This document shows, piece by piece, positions 8,108-16,288 of a DNA stretch of 64,000 nucleotides. Location: assembly GCF_963676855.1 (NCBI RefSeq), contig NZ_OY781460.1:1527520-1591519 (forward strand). The letters are read 5' to 3'. Made by a program: the position numbers and the translations under genes. Each line of letters starts with the position of its first letter. Position 1 is the first letter of the stretch. The stretch comes from an uncultured Anaeromusa sp. (lineage in GTDB: Bacteria > Bacillota > Negativicutes > Anaeromusales > Anaeromusaceae). The notes under the pieces are model-generated. The model saw only the letters and a program-made list of their open reading frames with translations. It was not told the origin of the DNA and did no database searches.

Positions 8108-9103
8108 ATGAAAAGAATTTTGATCATTAATTTGGCTTTTATCGGCGACGTGCTTTTATCGACATCAGTTGCCAGAGCCTTGCGACAAGCCTATCCCCAG
8201 GCTTGCATTGACATGATGACCGTGCCCGTGGCTGCACCGCTGGCGCAGCGCAATCCCTACATCGACGAGGTCATTGTATATGATAAAAAAGGGCAGCACA
8301 AGAAGTGGAAAGCGTTGTGGCAATTGCTGCGGCAGGTACGGTCTCGGCACTATGACATGGCTGCTTGCACTAATTTTGCGCCCCGAGGGGCGATGCTTGC
8401 CTTTTTGTGCGGTATTCCCCGGCGTATTGGCTATGCAGCACAGCACGGCGAATGGTTTCTGACGGATGCAGTCTCGCCGATGAGACCTCCTTTGCGCCAT
8501 GAAACGGAAAACTATCTGGACGTGTTGAACCCTTTGGGCTTGCAGGTAACGGATTTTTCGTTGGAACTTGTCTTACAGGCACAAGACTGCGTTCCGGCTG
8601 CCAGGGAAAAAGAAAAGGTTGAAAAACCGATAGTTGTCTTATGTCCGGCCGGAAGTTACCGTCGCAAGAGCTGGACTACTGACGGCTATGCTGAATTAAT
8701 TCGTGAATTATCGCCACAGGTGTCATGGTATCTTATTGGCGGCAAAGCCGAAGCTCCTTATTTACAGCGAATTGTAACCAAGGCGGCAGTGCCGGTTAAG
8801 GTTTGGAGCGGAACGCATACGCTGCCGGAGGTGGCGGGACTTATGCAGCAAGCGGTCTTGGTCATCAGCGTCGATACGGCGGCGCTGCATATGGCCCAGG
8901 CGGTTCATACGCCGGTGTTAGGCTTATTTGGGCCGACCGATCCGCGCGTATGGGGCCCCCGCGGCGACAAGGACCGCGTGGTATGGCTGCAAAACTGCCA
9001 GCCTTGCTGGGGGCGGGGCGAATGCGTTACCCGGCATTGTCTGCGCGACCTGCCTGCGGAAACAGTCATTCAAACTGCCAGAGAAATGCTACAGAAGGGT
9101 TAA
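8108..9103 (+). CDS. GT9 heptosyltransferase (WaaF-like)
   Basis: MKRILIINLAFIGDVLLSTS is the GT9 N-terminal nucleotide of WaaF/WaaQ-type enzymes. The protein has a paired Rossmann GT-B layout, with VLCPAGSYRRKSWTTDGYAEL at the acceptor/donor interface and VISVDTAALHMAQAV, GLFGPTDPRVWGP and a CQPCWGRGECVTRHC cysteine cluster near the C-terminus, common in GT9. It probably adds the second heptose or another core sugar. Exact acceptor cannot be told from sequence. Followed by IS copy 2. Confidence 0.82.
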   Translation: MKRILIINLAFIGDVLLSTSVARALRQAYPQACIDMMTVPVAAPLAQRNPYIDEVIVYDKKGQHKKWKALWQLLRQVRSRHYDMAACTNFAPRGAMLAFLCGIPRRIGYAAQHGEWFLTDAVSPMRPPLRHETENYLDVLNPLGLQVTDFSLELVLQAQDCVPAAREKEKVEKPIVVLCPAGSYRRKSWTTDGYAELIRELSPQVSWYLIGGKAEAPYLQRIVTKAAVPVKVWSGTHTLPEVAGLMQQAVLVISVDTAALHMAQAVHTPVLGLFGPTDPRVWGPRGDKDRVVWLQNCQPCWGRGECVTRHCLRDLPAETVIQTAREMLQKG

Positions 9104-9109
9104 ATAGAA

Positions 9110-9120
9110 TTGAACAGGAG
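9110..9120 (+). repeat. Outer end of the GA-rich repeat, partial copy e
   Basis: TTGAACAGGAG is the outer end of the family; beyond it the sequence diverges, and IS copy 2 inserts 6 bases further on. Probably a decayed left boundary of the spacer whose right boundary is copies f1/f2. Confidence 0.5.
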
Positions 9121-9189
9121 AATCGGTGAACCGTATTGCTTTTTGCGGACAAGAAGAATGGCTAGTAAAATAAAGCCAGGAGGTGTCCA

Positions 9190-9480
9190 ATGAAAAGCAA
9201 ACAGTTTGATGCAGAGTTTAAAAAAGACATTGTAAAGCTATACCTGAATGGAAGCCGGAGTTGTGAAAGTTTAGCTAACGAGATAGGTATTCATCAAAAT
9301 ACAGTTTACAAGTGGATTCGCCTGTACAATGAAGATCCAGAGCATGCCTTTCCGGGATCAGGAAACCTAAAACCAGATGAAGACGAGCTGAGAAAAGCCA
9401 ATCGCCGCATTCACGAATTGGAAAACGAGATTGCTATTTTAAAGCAGGCAGCGGTGTACTTCGCAAAGAACAGCCGGTAA
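9190..9480 (+). CDS. IS3-family transposase OrfA (HTH), copy 2
   Basis: Identical in sequence to the OrfA of copy 1: N-terminal helix-turn-helix, C-terminal coiled-coil-like segment, 96 residues. AGGAGG lies 7 bases before the ATG. The 3' end contains an A-AAG slippery codon that would let ribosomes enter the orfB frame. Confidence 0.93.
   Translation: MKSKQFDAEFKKDIVKLYLNGSRSCESLANEIGIHQNTVYKWIRLYNEDPEHAFPGSGNLKPDEDELRKANRRIHELENEIAILKQAAVYFAKNSR
9465..9468 (+). other. Candidate -1 frameshift site between orfA and orfB
   Basis: In the orfA frame the codons read GCA AAG; a tRNA-Lys on AAG can slip back to AAA. After the shift the frame reads KEQPVKYQFIHDNRFKYAV and runs into OrfB without a stop, which is the usual IS3-family arrangement. 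The same site exists on the minus strand in copy 1. Slippage itself is inferred, not shown. Confidence 0.55.
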
Positions 9481-9539
9481 AATATCAGTTCATCCATGAT
9501 AACCGCTTCAAGTATGCTGTTCTGGAGATATGCCGCGTC

Positions 9540-10358
9540 GTGGAAGTTTCAAGAAGCGGTTATTATGCTTGGGTAAAAGCTGGGTGCCCTCAAGCGCATG
9601 CCAAGGATGCCGTGCTAGTGGCGGCGATTCGCCAAATCGAACGCGAAAATGATGGAAACTACGGTGTTCAAAAAGTGTATGAAGAGCTCCGGGAAGAAAG
9701 AAACATTTCTATTGGACGCAGCAAAGTTCAGCGGCTTATGCATGAAAACGGGATTAGAGCACAGATAAAAAGCAAATATAAACCGCAAACAACCAACTCG
9801 GATCCTACTGCAAAAGCCTTCCCTAATTTACTGAATCAAAACTTTGACGTTACGGAAGTTAACAAGGTATGGTTAGCCGATATTACGTATATCAAAGTGG
9901 GTGGTAAATGGTCGTATGTGGCAGCCGTATTGGACTTGGCTCGACGAAAAATAGTGGGTTGGTCTATTGGCACGCGTCCTACGGCTAGCTTAGCCTGCCA
10001 GGCGCTTAAAATAGCGCTGGCGAAGGAAAAACCAACCCGAGGATTGATCCACCACTCAGATCAGGGAAGCCAATATACGTCCAAAGAATATAAGGAACTG
10101 CTCACAGAACACCAAATTATTGGTAGTATGAGCCGCAAGGGTAATCCCTACGATAATGCGCCTATGGAATCCTTTTTCCGCTTACTCAAAGTAGAGCACG
10201 TTAAGAAACGATCTTTTTCGTCAATGAACCAAGCAGCTACAAGTATTGGGAGTTGGATGGATTACTATAATATACGCAGACGGCATAGCGCATTAGGAGG
10301 CATGTCTCCGTTAATGTATGAGGTTCGGAGGAATCAGCCGTTTAACGTGTCCGCGTAA
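9540..10358 (+). CDS. IS3-family transposase OrfB (DDE integrase domain), copy 2
   Basis: 272 residues from a nominal GTG, with the complete Asp114/Asp174/Glu210 catalytic triad and C-terminal YYNIRRRHSALGG typical of IS150-group OrfB. It differs from copy 1 by Asn instead of Lys at residue 86. Because the frame is open upstream to the end of orfA, the active product is expected to be the OrfAB fusion. Intact and potentially mobile. Confidence 0.93.
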   Translation: MEVSRSGYYAWVKAGCPQAHAKDAVLVAAIRQIERENDGNYGVQKVYEELREERNISIGRSKVQRLMHENGIRAQIKSKYKPQTTNSDPTAKAFPNLLNQNFDVTEVNKVWLADITYIKVGGKWSYVAAVLDLARRKIVGWSIGTRPTASLACQALKIALAKEKPTRGLIHHSDQGSQYTSKEYKELLTEHQIIGSMSRKGNPYDNAPMESFFRLLKVEHVKKRSFSSMNQAATSIGSWMDYYNIRRRHSALGGMSPLMYEVRRNQPFNVSA

Positions 10359-10423
10359 TCCAATACGGTTCACGGAGTCGCGGGAGAGTACTAACGAGGG
10401 AACGGTTTATCATTTTCGTGCTT

Positions 10424-10489
10424 TTCGCGTTTTTCGCGGTTGGATAATAAATTGGAGGAACGTTGCTAACGAACCGCGAACCACGCGAA
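10424..10489. repeat. Imperfect long palindrome (CGCGAA-rich)
   Basis: The 18-base arm at 10424-10441 (TTCGCGTTTTTCGCGGTT) and its partner at 10472-10489 are complementary at 16 of 18 positions around a 30-base centre; TTTTCGTGC lies just outside. Such CGCGAAAA-phased sequence has no coding sense here. It fills the spacer bounded by repeat copies e and f1/f2. Confidence 0.6.
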
Positions 10490-10512
10490 ATGGTTTTATT
10501 AATTGCACCTCT

Positions 10513-10539
10513 TTCGAGCCCTCAGATTCTCTTGTTCAA
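10513..10539 (-). repeat. GA-rich dispersed repeat, copy f1 (partial, CT orientation)
   Basis: TCGAGCCCTCAGATTCTCTT followed by GTTCAAC; on the minus strand it keeps the TTGAAC outer end and the GAGGGCTCGA inner end but has lost part of the middle. Confidence 0.55.
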
Positions 10540-10549
10540 CCTTCTCCCC

Positions 10550-10576
10550 GTAGCCCTCCCCTTACTTCTGTTCAAT
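10550..10576 (-). repeat. GA-rich dispersed repeat, copy f2 (partial, CT orientation)
   Basis: GTAGCCCTCCCCTTACTTCT followed by GTTCAAT, in tandem with f1 and 35 bases before the next start codon. Confidence 0.6.
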
Positions 10577-10611
10577 CCATATTATTCGTTACTTAGAAAT
10601 GAGGTTTTTCT

Positions 10612-11367
10612 ATGCAGCCGCGTTTAGCAATATTAATTCTTACCTATAACGAAGAAAAAAATATAGGCCCCTGCATGGACAGCGCCGCTTTTGCCGACGA
10701 AATCATCATTGTAGACTCCGGCAGCACGGACCAGACTGCGGCCATTGCTGCAGAAAAAGGCGGCAAAGTGGTGCTGCATCCCATGACAGAAGGATTTGCG
10801 GGGCAGCGAAACTTTGCGCTAACCCAAACGCAAGCGGAATGGGTTTTCTTTTTGGATGCGGATGAGCGGTTCTCGCCGGAAGTGGCGGAAGAAGTGAAGT
10901 CCATCATAGATAAGGGCGAAGCCTTCGCCTATGAAATCCTACGCAAGAATATTGTTTTTTGGCAGCCTGTTTTTTACGGCGGACATGCGCCGGATTGGTC
11001 ACTTCGCTTTTATCCTAGAGCGGCTATTCGCTGGGAAGGAATTGTGCATGAAGCCGCAAAAGTGACTTTGCCTATTAAGCGGCTGCAAGCATGCATGTTT
11101 CACCATACCTATCAAGACTGGGAACGATATTTCTTTAAATTCAATCAGTATACGACGTTGTTGGCGCAAAAAATGCATGAATCAGGGAAAAGAAGTTCTT
11201 TTAAAGATATATGCCTTCGACCGGCTGCTGGTTTTTTCAAGTTCTATCTTTTGAAAAGCGGCTGGCGTGATGGGAAAATGGGCTTTATTCTGGCAGTGTT
11301 TCACGCGTTTTACACCATGGCTAAATATGTGAAACTATGGACGCTGCAGCAGAGGGGAGGAATATAA
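10612..11367 (+). CDS. GT2 glycosyltransferase, LPS-core type (WaaE/KdtX-like)
   Basis: 251 residues with a GT-A fold. LAILILTYNEEKNIGPCMDS and EIIIVDSGSTDQTAAIA are the nucleotide-sugar binding start, FFLDADERF contains the DxD metal site, and WEGIVHEAAK is the conserved 'hE' segment of the WaaE family, which adds beta-linked glucose to heptose I in LPS cores. The C-terminal ~70 residues include a hydrophobic segment (FILAVFHAFYTMAKYVKLW) that may dock to the membrane. Stop and next start overlap by one base (TAATG), so it is co-translated with the following GT. Confidence 0.85.
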   Translation: MQPRLAILILTYNEEKNIGPCMDSAAFADEIIIVDSGSTDQTAAIAAEKGGKVVLHPMTEGFAGQRNFALTQTQAEWVFFLDADERFSPEVAEEVKSIIDKGEAFAYEILRKNIVFWQPVFYGGHAPDWSLRFYPRAAIRWEGIVHEAAKVTLPIKRLQACMFHHTYQDWERYFFKFNQYTTLLAQKMHESGKRSSFKDICLRPAAGFFKFYLLKSGWRDGKMGFILAVFHAFYTMAKYVKLWTLQQRGGI

Positions 11368-12512
11368 TGCGGATCGCATTATTGGAGACGATCACAACTC
11401 CCGGGGGGCATGAGGTCGATTTTGACCGGCTTTTGGACGAAGAATGGACTAAGCAAGGACATGAAGTGTGCTGGCTCGTTCCTGAAGACGTGCATCCTGT
11501 AACGAAGTCTAAAATCGTACATTTGCCGGGGAAAAGCGTTTCTTATGCTGGTAAAAAAGGGTTTGCCAAATTGGGGACGTCCCTCTTGCGTGAATGGAGA
11601 CGGCGGAGTTGGTTCAACAGCGCGGCTAAGCTGGCTAGGAATAATGAAGTAGATGCTATTGTGGTTCCAACATCAACATATCGCTATTTGCGGGCGCTAC
11701 GGAATTCGTCTCTTTTGCAGGCCGGAAAAACCATCGTATTTGTATTGCATGGCTTAAACCCGGGCGAAGCGCCGAAATTCTTTGCGGAATTAGAAAAATT
11801 ACCGGCAAACGCGGCGGTGCAAACAGCGGTCATTACCTTTGGAGAGTCGGTATTGGGAAAAGTGCATCCAAGGATGACTCCGATTCTTCCGCCTGCTTTT
11901 GAGGCAAGGGATATTGCGGTTTGTAAGGCGCCTCCATTGGTGGGACGACCGCTGCGGCTGGGCTTTTTTGGCCAATATCGCAGAGAAAAGCAGTTAGAGC
12001 GCTTTCTAGACGTTTTTTTGCAGTGCAATCTTTCGCAGCCTTGCGAGCTGATCGTGCAAGGAGCTACGATGCGTTTGGAAGATACGGAGGATTTCAAACG
12101 CATTCAGGAGAAATACAAAGAGTACGAACAATTATCTTTTATTCATAAAGGATTATTTGGTGAAGAATGGCAGGAAGCCATCCTACAGGTAGATGCGCTT
12201 CTGCTCCCGTATGGGGCGCCAAGGTATCGCTATCATTGGGCGGGAATGCTCTTTACAGCCATCGGCCATCAACGCCCTGTTCTGGCCAGCAATGAAATTA
12301 ATCCGGAAGTATGGCATGAATTTGAATTGGGAATGACGTTTGATGCAGGCAGCAATCAAGAGCTAAAAGATACGCTGGAACGATTTATCAACACCTTTGC
12401 GGCGAAAAAAAAATTGTATGAGGCGGAATTAGAGCGAGCCGCAGCGGAGTATAACCCGGTCATATTTGCAGAAAGACTGGTATCATTATGCAACCAAGCA
12501 AAATCCTTGTAA
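11367..12512 (+). CDS. GT4-like (GT-B fold) glycosyltransferase
   Basis: 381 residues from the ATG behind GAGGGGAGG; an in-frame ATG 30 bases upstream has no such site. N-terminal LETITTPGGHEVDFDRLL is the acceptor side of a GT-B protein; LGFFGQYRREKQLERFLDVF replaces the usual 'GRxxxeKG' of GT4, and the C-terminal VDALLLPYGAPRYRYHWAGM gives the sugar-nucleotide site, though without the canonical EGFG. It is therefore a divergent member. Placed among core genes, it likely adds a core hexose. It overlaps the next gene by 25 bases. Confidence 0.65.
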   Translation: MRIALLETITTPGGHEVDFDRLLDEEWTKQGHEVCWLVPEDVHPVTKSKIVHLPGKSVSYAGKKGFAKLGTSLLREWRRRSWFNSAAKLARNNEVDAIVVPTSTYRYLRALRNSSLLQAGKTIVFVLHGLNPGEAPKFFAELEKLPANAAVQTAVITFGESVLGKVHPRMTPILPPAFEARDIAVCKAPPLVGRPLRLGFFGQYRREKQLERFLDVFLQCNLSQPCELIVQGATMRLEDTEDFKRIQEKYKEYEQLSFIHKGLFGEEWQEAILQVDALLLPYGAPRYRYHWAGMLFTAIGHQRPVLASNEINPEVWHEFELGMTFDAGSNQELKDTLERFINTFAAKKKLYEAELERAAAEYNPVIFAERLVSLCNQAKSL

Positions 12513-13576
12513 TCAACTTAATGCATATAGGTGACCTTTTGCTTGTCACTCCTATTCTGCGTACGTTGCGCACGCAGTTTCCGCAGGCTCATATTGCACT
12601 GTTGGCTGATAAGAAGCTGCAAGACGTAGTGAAGAATAATCAAAATATCAATGAACTCATTACGATCGACAAAAAAGGGCAAGACGATGGTCTACTCCCG
12701 TACTTGCGTTTTGCCTGGAAGCTGCGGCAGCGCCGCTTTGACTGGGTAATCAATCTGCATCAGAATGAGCGGGCGTCATTTCTCGCTGCTTTCAGCGGCG
12801 CAAAGACTATTGTTGGCTATGGCACGGCGGTGCTGCGGCATTGCTTTACCAAGTACATGCTGAACCGCAAGGCGGAAAAGCACCAAATTGAGTCCCATTT
12901 TGACGTGCTGCGCGAACTTTTAGGCATTGCCGAGCTTGATGACCAGGGGCTGGAAATCTGGCTTGACGCAGGAGCTAAAGAAGATGCAGCCACCCTGTGG
13001 AAGCGGGAAGTGTGTCATGATCGTCCCGTTGTGGGGCTGAATATTGGCGCCAGCTGGCCGACCAAACGCTGGCGGCATGAGCATTTCGCCAAACTGGCGG
13101 ATCATCTTATTGAGCGCGACTATGGCGTTGCCTTTTTTGGCGGTCCCATGGATGAAGAGATTGTGAAGGAAACAATCGACTTGATGAAGTACGGGGCGGA
13201 CGAGCGGGTAAGCGTATTCACCGGCAAGCTGTCCTTGATGCAGCTCGCGGCGGTACTGCCTTTTTGTCGTGTGCTGGTGACGAATGATTCGGGGCCTATG
13301 CATGTGGCTGTCGCCATGGGCGTGCCTTTGGTGACCATGTTTGGAGCGTCCCCTGTTCCTGGGTTTTATCCCTATAGCAATACCAGCGTATTGATTCAAA
13401 GCAGTGAACCCTGCCATCCATGCGGCAGCCATCATTGTGAGCATCATTCCTGCATGTGGAAGATCTCAGTGGAGCAGGTGGAAAAAGAAGCCTTGCGGCT
13501 TCTGGAGGCGTCTCAGGAAGAACTGGCGTCCGATCGGGCAAAACTAGGACCGCATGAATGCCGCATTATACGGTAG
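12488..13576 (+). CDS. GT9 heptosyltransferase-family protein (WaaQ/WaaF-like)
   Basis: ILVINLMHIGDLLLVTPILR is the GT9 opening. LNIGASWPTKRWRHEHFAKLA and VLVTNDSGPMHVAVAMGVPL are the ADP-heptose binding segments, and HPCGSHHCEHHSC near the end is an unusually His/Cys-rich version of the family's C-terminal cysteine cluster. 362 residues. Likely transfers a heptose to the core; which one is undetermined. Its start lies inside the preceding gene. Confidence 0.82.
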   Translation: MQPSKILVINLMHIGDLLLVTPILRTLRTQFPQAHIALLADKKLQDVVKNNQNINELITIDKKGQDDGLLPYLRFAWKLRQRRFDWVINLHQNERASFLAAFSGAKTIVGYGTAVLRHCFTKYMLNRKAEKHQIESHFDVLRELLGIAELDDQGLEIWLDAGAKEDAATLWKREVCHDRPVVGLNIGASWPTKRWRHEHFAKLADHLIERDYGVAFFGGPMDEEIVKETIDLMKYGADERVSVFTGKLSLMQLAAVLPFCRVLVTNDSGPMHVAVAMGVPLVTMFGASPVPGFYPYSNTSVLIQSSEPCHPCGSHHCEHHSCMWKISVEQVEKEALRLLEASQEELASDRAKLGPHECRIIR

Positions 13577-13587
13577 GGAGGCCGACG

Positions 13588-14487
13588 ATGTTCCGCGAAA
13601 TTTGGGTGATCTACAATGATCAAGCTGGCTGGCATAAGCGTAAAAAAGTGGAGGACGTCATTGCTGCGTTGGCAGAAAAGCAGGTGCAGATGAAACTTTG
13701 TCGTACTGCCTATGCCGGTCATGCGGAGTTATGGGCGGCGGAGGCTTGCCGCCAAGGCGTAGAGCTATTAGTGGTGGCAGGGGGCGACGGCACCTTGAAC
13801 GAAGCCATTAACGGCCTTTATAAAGAGCCGCCGGAATCATGGCCGTTGCTAGCTGTGTATCCCTCCGGGACGATTAATCTAATTGCCGAAGAATTGACCG
13901 TACCAAAAGATGCGCAGAGGTTCATTGATATTCTTTGGCAACGTCGGATCGTGACGGCTTGGCCCGGGATAGTAAACGAACGTTATTTTTTGGCGAATGT
14001 CGGCGCCGGCTTTGACGGCTGGGTGGTGCATCGCGTAAAAAAGAGCTTAAAACGATGGGTTTCTAAATGGGCTTACGCTTGGCAGCTTTTGTTGCTGCTT
14101 GTAAGGATCAAGTGGCGACGTTCCTACAAGGTGACTGTTGACGGAATCTTTATTGCAAATGACGCCAGCGCGGTTGTAGTCGCCAAAGGACGTTACTATG
14201 CAGGCGTTCATCACGCCGCCTATGAAGCGCGGTTGGATAAAAAGAACCTCTATGTATGTGTATTTCAGAAGAGAAGCATCAAAACGATTTTTGAGTATAT
14301 CCGCTGGTTGTCGCAGGAGCGTTTGCCGCAACATCCCGACGTACGGATTTGCACTGCTGAGCGAGAGGTAATCATTCAGGGAGGAGGAAATGGTGATCGG
14401 CAAATGGACGGAGATATCTTTTCGGATGGAGTACTGAACGTAACAATGGCAGACCATCCAATCCGTATTATAGGCAGTGCTTTATGA
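13588..14487 (+). CDS. Diacylglycerol/sphingoid-type lipid kinase (DAGK_cat, YegS/BmrU-like)
   Basis: About 299 residues. VVAGGDGTLNEAINGLY is the glycine-rich ATP site of the DAGK catalytic domain and YPSGTINLIAEEL the second conserved loop; NVGAGFDGWVVHRVKK and QMDGDIF continue the family pattern. These soluble enzymes phosphorylate membrane diacylglycerol or related lipids. The ATG at 13588 is preferred because AGGGAGG precedes it; an in-frame ATG at 13558 lies within the previous gene. The next gene encodes a phospholipase C-like protein, whose product would be this enzyme's substrate (inference). Confidence 0.82.
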   Translation: MFREIWVIYNDQAGWHKRKKVEDVIAALAEKQVQMKLCRTAYAGHAELWAAEACRQGVELLVVAGGDGTLNEAINGLYKEPPESWPLLAVYPSGTINLIAEELTVPKDAQRFIDILWQRRIVTAWPGIVNERYFLANVGAGFDGWVVHRVKKSLKRWVSKWAYAWQLLLLLVRIKWRRSYKVTVDGIFIANDASAVVVAKGRYYAGVHHAAYEARLDKKNLYVCVFQKRSIKTIFEYIRWLSQERLPQHPDVRICTAEREVIIQGGGNGDRQMDGDIFSDGVLNVTMADHPIRIIGSAL

Positions 14488-14500
14488 AGCGAGGCGGCTA

Positions 14501-14509
14501 TGATATAAT
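14501..14509 (+). promoter_or_regulatory. Possible extended -10 promoter element for the phospholipase C-like gene
   Basis: TGATATAAT is a perfect extended -10 (TGnTATAAT) 46 bases before the ATG at 14555. The best -35 candidate (TTATGA, 14482-14487) is weak, as is usual with extended -10 promoters. No start-site data. Confidence 0.4.
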
Positions 14510-14554
14510 CAAGCCAACTATTTCACTTTTTCCCGAGCATAAGGGGGCGTTTTA

Positions 14555-15280
14555 ATGCAACGAATTATCGCCTGGGCCCGTTGGCCTGTTTGGGCGCTTG
14601 CGCGACTATTATTGCTGACGGCCAGTCCATTTCAGCTATTGGTAGACCGAGGGCCGGTAACACATCAACTAATGATTGCCGAAGGCTTGCGGCGCATGGG
14701 TAAGACGCCTAACGCTTCTTTTCTTGTTGCCAAGGAAAAGGAATTGTTGGCAGGTGTTGCTTGGGCAGATACGGGCTGGAAGAATATCACTCATTATTAC
14801 CACCCTTGCAAGAAGAGGGGGCTTTTGCTGTTCCCTTCCGCTTTTTTGTATTATAAGGAATACTTGGCGAAGGCCAAACGCTTGGCGCAGCGCGGTAAGT
14901 GGGGCAAAGCGGCTTTTTATTTGGGCGCGGCGGCTCATTTACTGCAGGATATGTGCGTGCCGCACCATGCGACTGGAAACGTATTTTATGGTCATCGGGA
15001 ATTTGAAACCTGGGCTGCCCCTAAAGCGGCGAAGCTAGTGCGGCAAGCGACAGAAGTCATCTTGCCTACAGACGCAGAAGCTCTTTTTCAATGCGTTGTG
15101 GAAGAATCTGCGGCCTTCTTTGCAGTGGTTAAAGGAGAAAACGAAGCAGGCTATACCCAGGCGGCTAAAGTGCTGCTTCCGTTAGCTGCCGAAGCTACGG
15201 GAAAACTTTTTGTCGCCTTCGCTGCGAGCCTAAGCGAAACAAATGTTGACCAGCCGCTGCGTTTGGCAGTCTCAAAATAA
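14555..15280 (+). CDS. Zinc-dependent phospholipase C-like protein
   Basis: 241 residues, all-helical. An N-terminal hydrophobic stretch (residues 9-29) could be a signal or membrane anchor. Zinc ligands known from the clostridial alpha-toxin/PC-PLC family appear in order and spacing: His37 (PVTHQLM), Asp72 (AWADTGW), His80 or His83, then His128-x3-Asp132 (AAHLLQD), His138 (VPHHATGN), His147-x3-Glu151 (GHREFETW). The usual N-terminal Trp ligand is not evident, and there is no C2-type domain, so it is a short stand-alone catalytic unit. It would release diacylglycerol from phospholipids. Position beside a lipid kinase and inside an LPS block is unusual. Confidence 0.75.
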   Translation: MQRIIAWARWPVWALARLLLLTASPFQLLVDRGPVTHQLMIAEGLRRMGKTPNASFLVAKEKELLAGVAWADTGWKNITHYYHPCKKRGLLLFPSAFLYYKEYLAKAKRLAQRGKWGKAAFYLGAAAHLLQDMCVPHHATGNVFYGHREFETWAAPKAAKLVRQATEVILPTDAEALFQCVVEESAAFFAVVKGENEAGYTQAAKVLLPLAAEATGKLFVAFAASLSETNVDQPLRLAVSK

Positions 15281-15292
15281 GGTGTGAAGTGC

Positions 15293-16288
15293 ATGAAGAA
15301 AATATTTGTATCTAAGCAGCAAGGGATTGGCGATGTTGTATTAGCGACGCCGGTATTGGAAGCGATAAAAAAGCGCTTTCCGAAGTGTGAGCTAACGTTA
15401 ATGACGTTTCCTAATGCAGTTCAAGCGGTAGCTGGGCTTTCTTTTATTGATCATGTTTTTTCATATGATAAGAAAAAGGATTCGTCTTGGACAGTGCTTA
15501 AAGAAATGCATGGAAGCGATGCGGCTATATTTTTAGATTTGCAATATCGACCACCGATGTTAGCCGCGCTGGCTCGTGTACCTATACGTGCTGGTTTGAG
15601 TCATAAACGAGCCTTTTGGCTGACACACCAGCAGCCGTGGTCAGAGTGGATGGACCACACTTATGAGCCCGAAGTAAATCGGCGAATCTTGAACGAATTA
15701 CTTGGCTGGGGATTGCCTTCTTTAGAAAATGCGAGGCCCAGTATAGGGCATCCTGCGGAGAGGGAGCGGCAAATCGCTGAAAAGCTTTTACGAGATGCAG
15801 GGGTTCAGGGAGCATATATTATCAGTTCGCCTAGAACTGCATTTTTTCTTAAAGATTGGGAATTGAATAAATGGGAACAACTTTATGAGTTGATTTTGAA
15901 CAAGTGGGGGATTCCTATTATTGTTGTTGGAAACAGTGAAGTATCTTTTGCAACAAAAAAGTTAGGCGTAGTTGATTTGACTGGCAAGACGAATTTATCT
16001 CAAATGATTCATTTGATTTCTAATGCAAAGCTTTTGATTAATTCGTGCAGTTTGCCAGTGCATATTGCGGCGGCTGCTGAAGTACCGAGTGTTGTTTTAT
16101 ATGGCTATGGTGATTCTGAGCGCTGGGCGCCTAGAAAGCGATGCCAAGTAGTCAATGCTGGCTTGCCTTGTAGTCCTTGCGATGGCTATATAGGAAGTAC
16201 ATGTCTAGATCCGTTGTGTATGAAAGCAATTCAAGTAGAAGATGTTTGGCGAGCTTGTGAATTGATAGCTAGGGAGGTGCAGTTATGA
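15293..16288 (+). CDS. GT9 glycosyltransferase-family protein
   Basis: 331 residues from the ATG 8 bases after AAGGTG; an in-frame GTG lies 9 bases earlier. KIFVSKQQGIGDVVLATPVL is the GT9 start and LLINSCSLPVHIAAAAEVPS the donor loop, where the usual DTGPMH/DSGPMH is replaced by SCSLPVH, so this member is divergent. The C-terminal cysteine cluster (LPCSPCDGYIGSTCLDPLC) is present. Probably a core heptosyl- or related transferase. It overlaps gmhA by ATGA. Confidence 0.75.
   Translation: MKKIFVSKQQGIGDVVLATPVLEAIKKRFPKCELTLMTFPNAVQAVAGLSFIDHVFSYDKKKDSSWTVLKEMHGSDAAIFLDLQYRPPMLAALARVPIRAGLSHKRAFWLTHQQPWSEWMDHTYEPEVNRRILNELLGWGLPSLENARPSIGHPAERERQIAEKLLRDAGVQGAYIISSPRTAFFLKDWELNKWEQLYELILNKWGIPIIVVGNSEVSFATKKLGVVDLTGKTNLSQMIHLISNAKLLINSCSLPVHIAAAAEVPSVVLYGYGDSERWAPRKRCQVVNAGLPCSPCDGYIGSTCLDPLCMKAIQVEDVWRACELIAREVQL

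Larger units (their letters stand above)
9127..10372 (+). mobile_element. IS3-family (IS150-like) insertion sequence, copy 2
   Basis: 1246 bp, TGAACCGTATTGC ... CAATACGGTTCA, flanked by the direct repeat CGG (9124-9126 and 10373-10375). It is inverted relative to copy 1 and almost identical to it. Both copies keep matching target duplications, so each is an independent simple insertion and no recombination between them is recorded. The insertion lies between two core glycosyltransferase genes and would separate their transcription unless the IS reads through. Confidence 0.95.

Noticed and set aside
2645-10372. Composite transposon carrying LPS genes between two IS copies
   Set aside because: Each IS has its own different, intact 3-bp duplication, which indicates two separate insertions into a pre-existing LPS cluster rather than one composite insertion.
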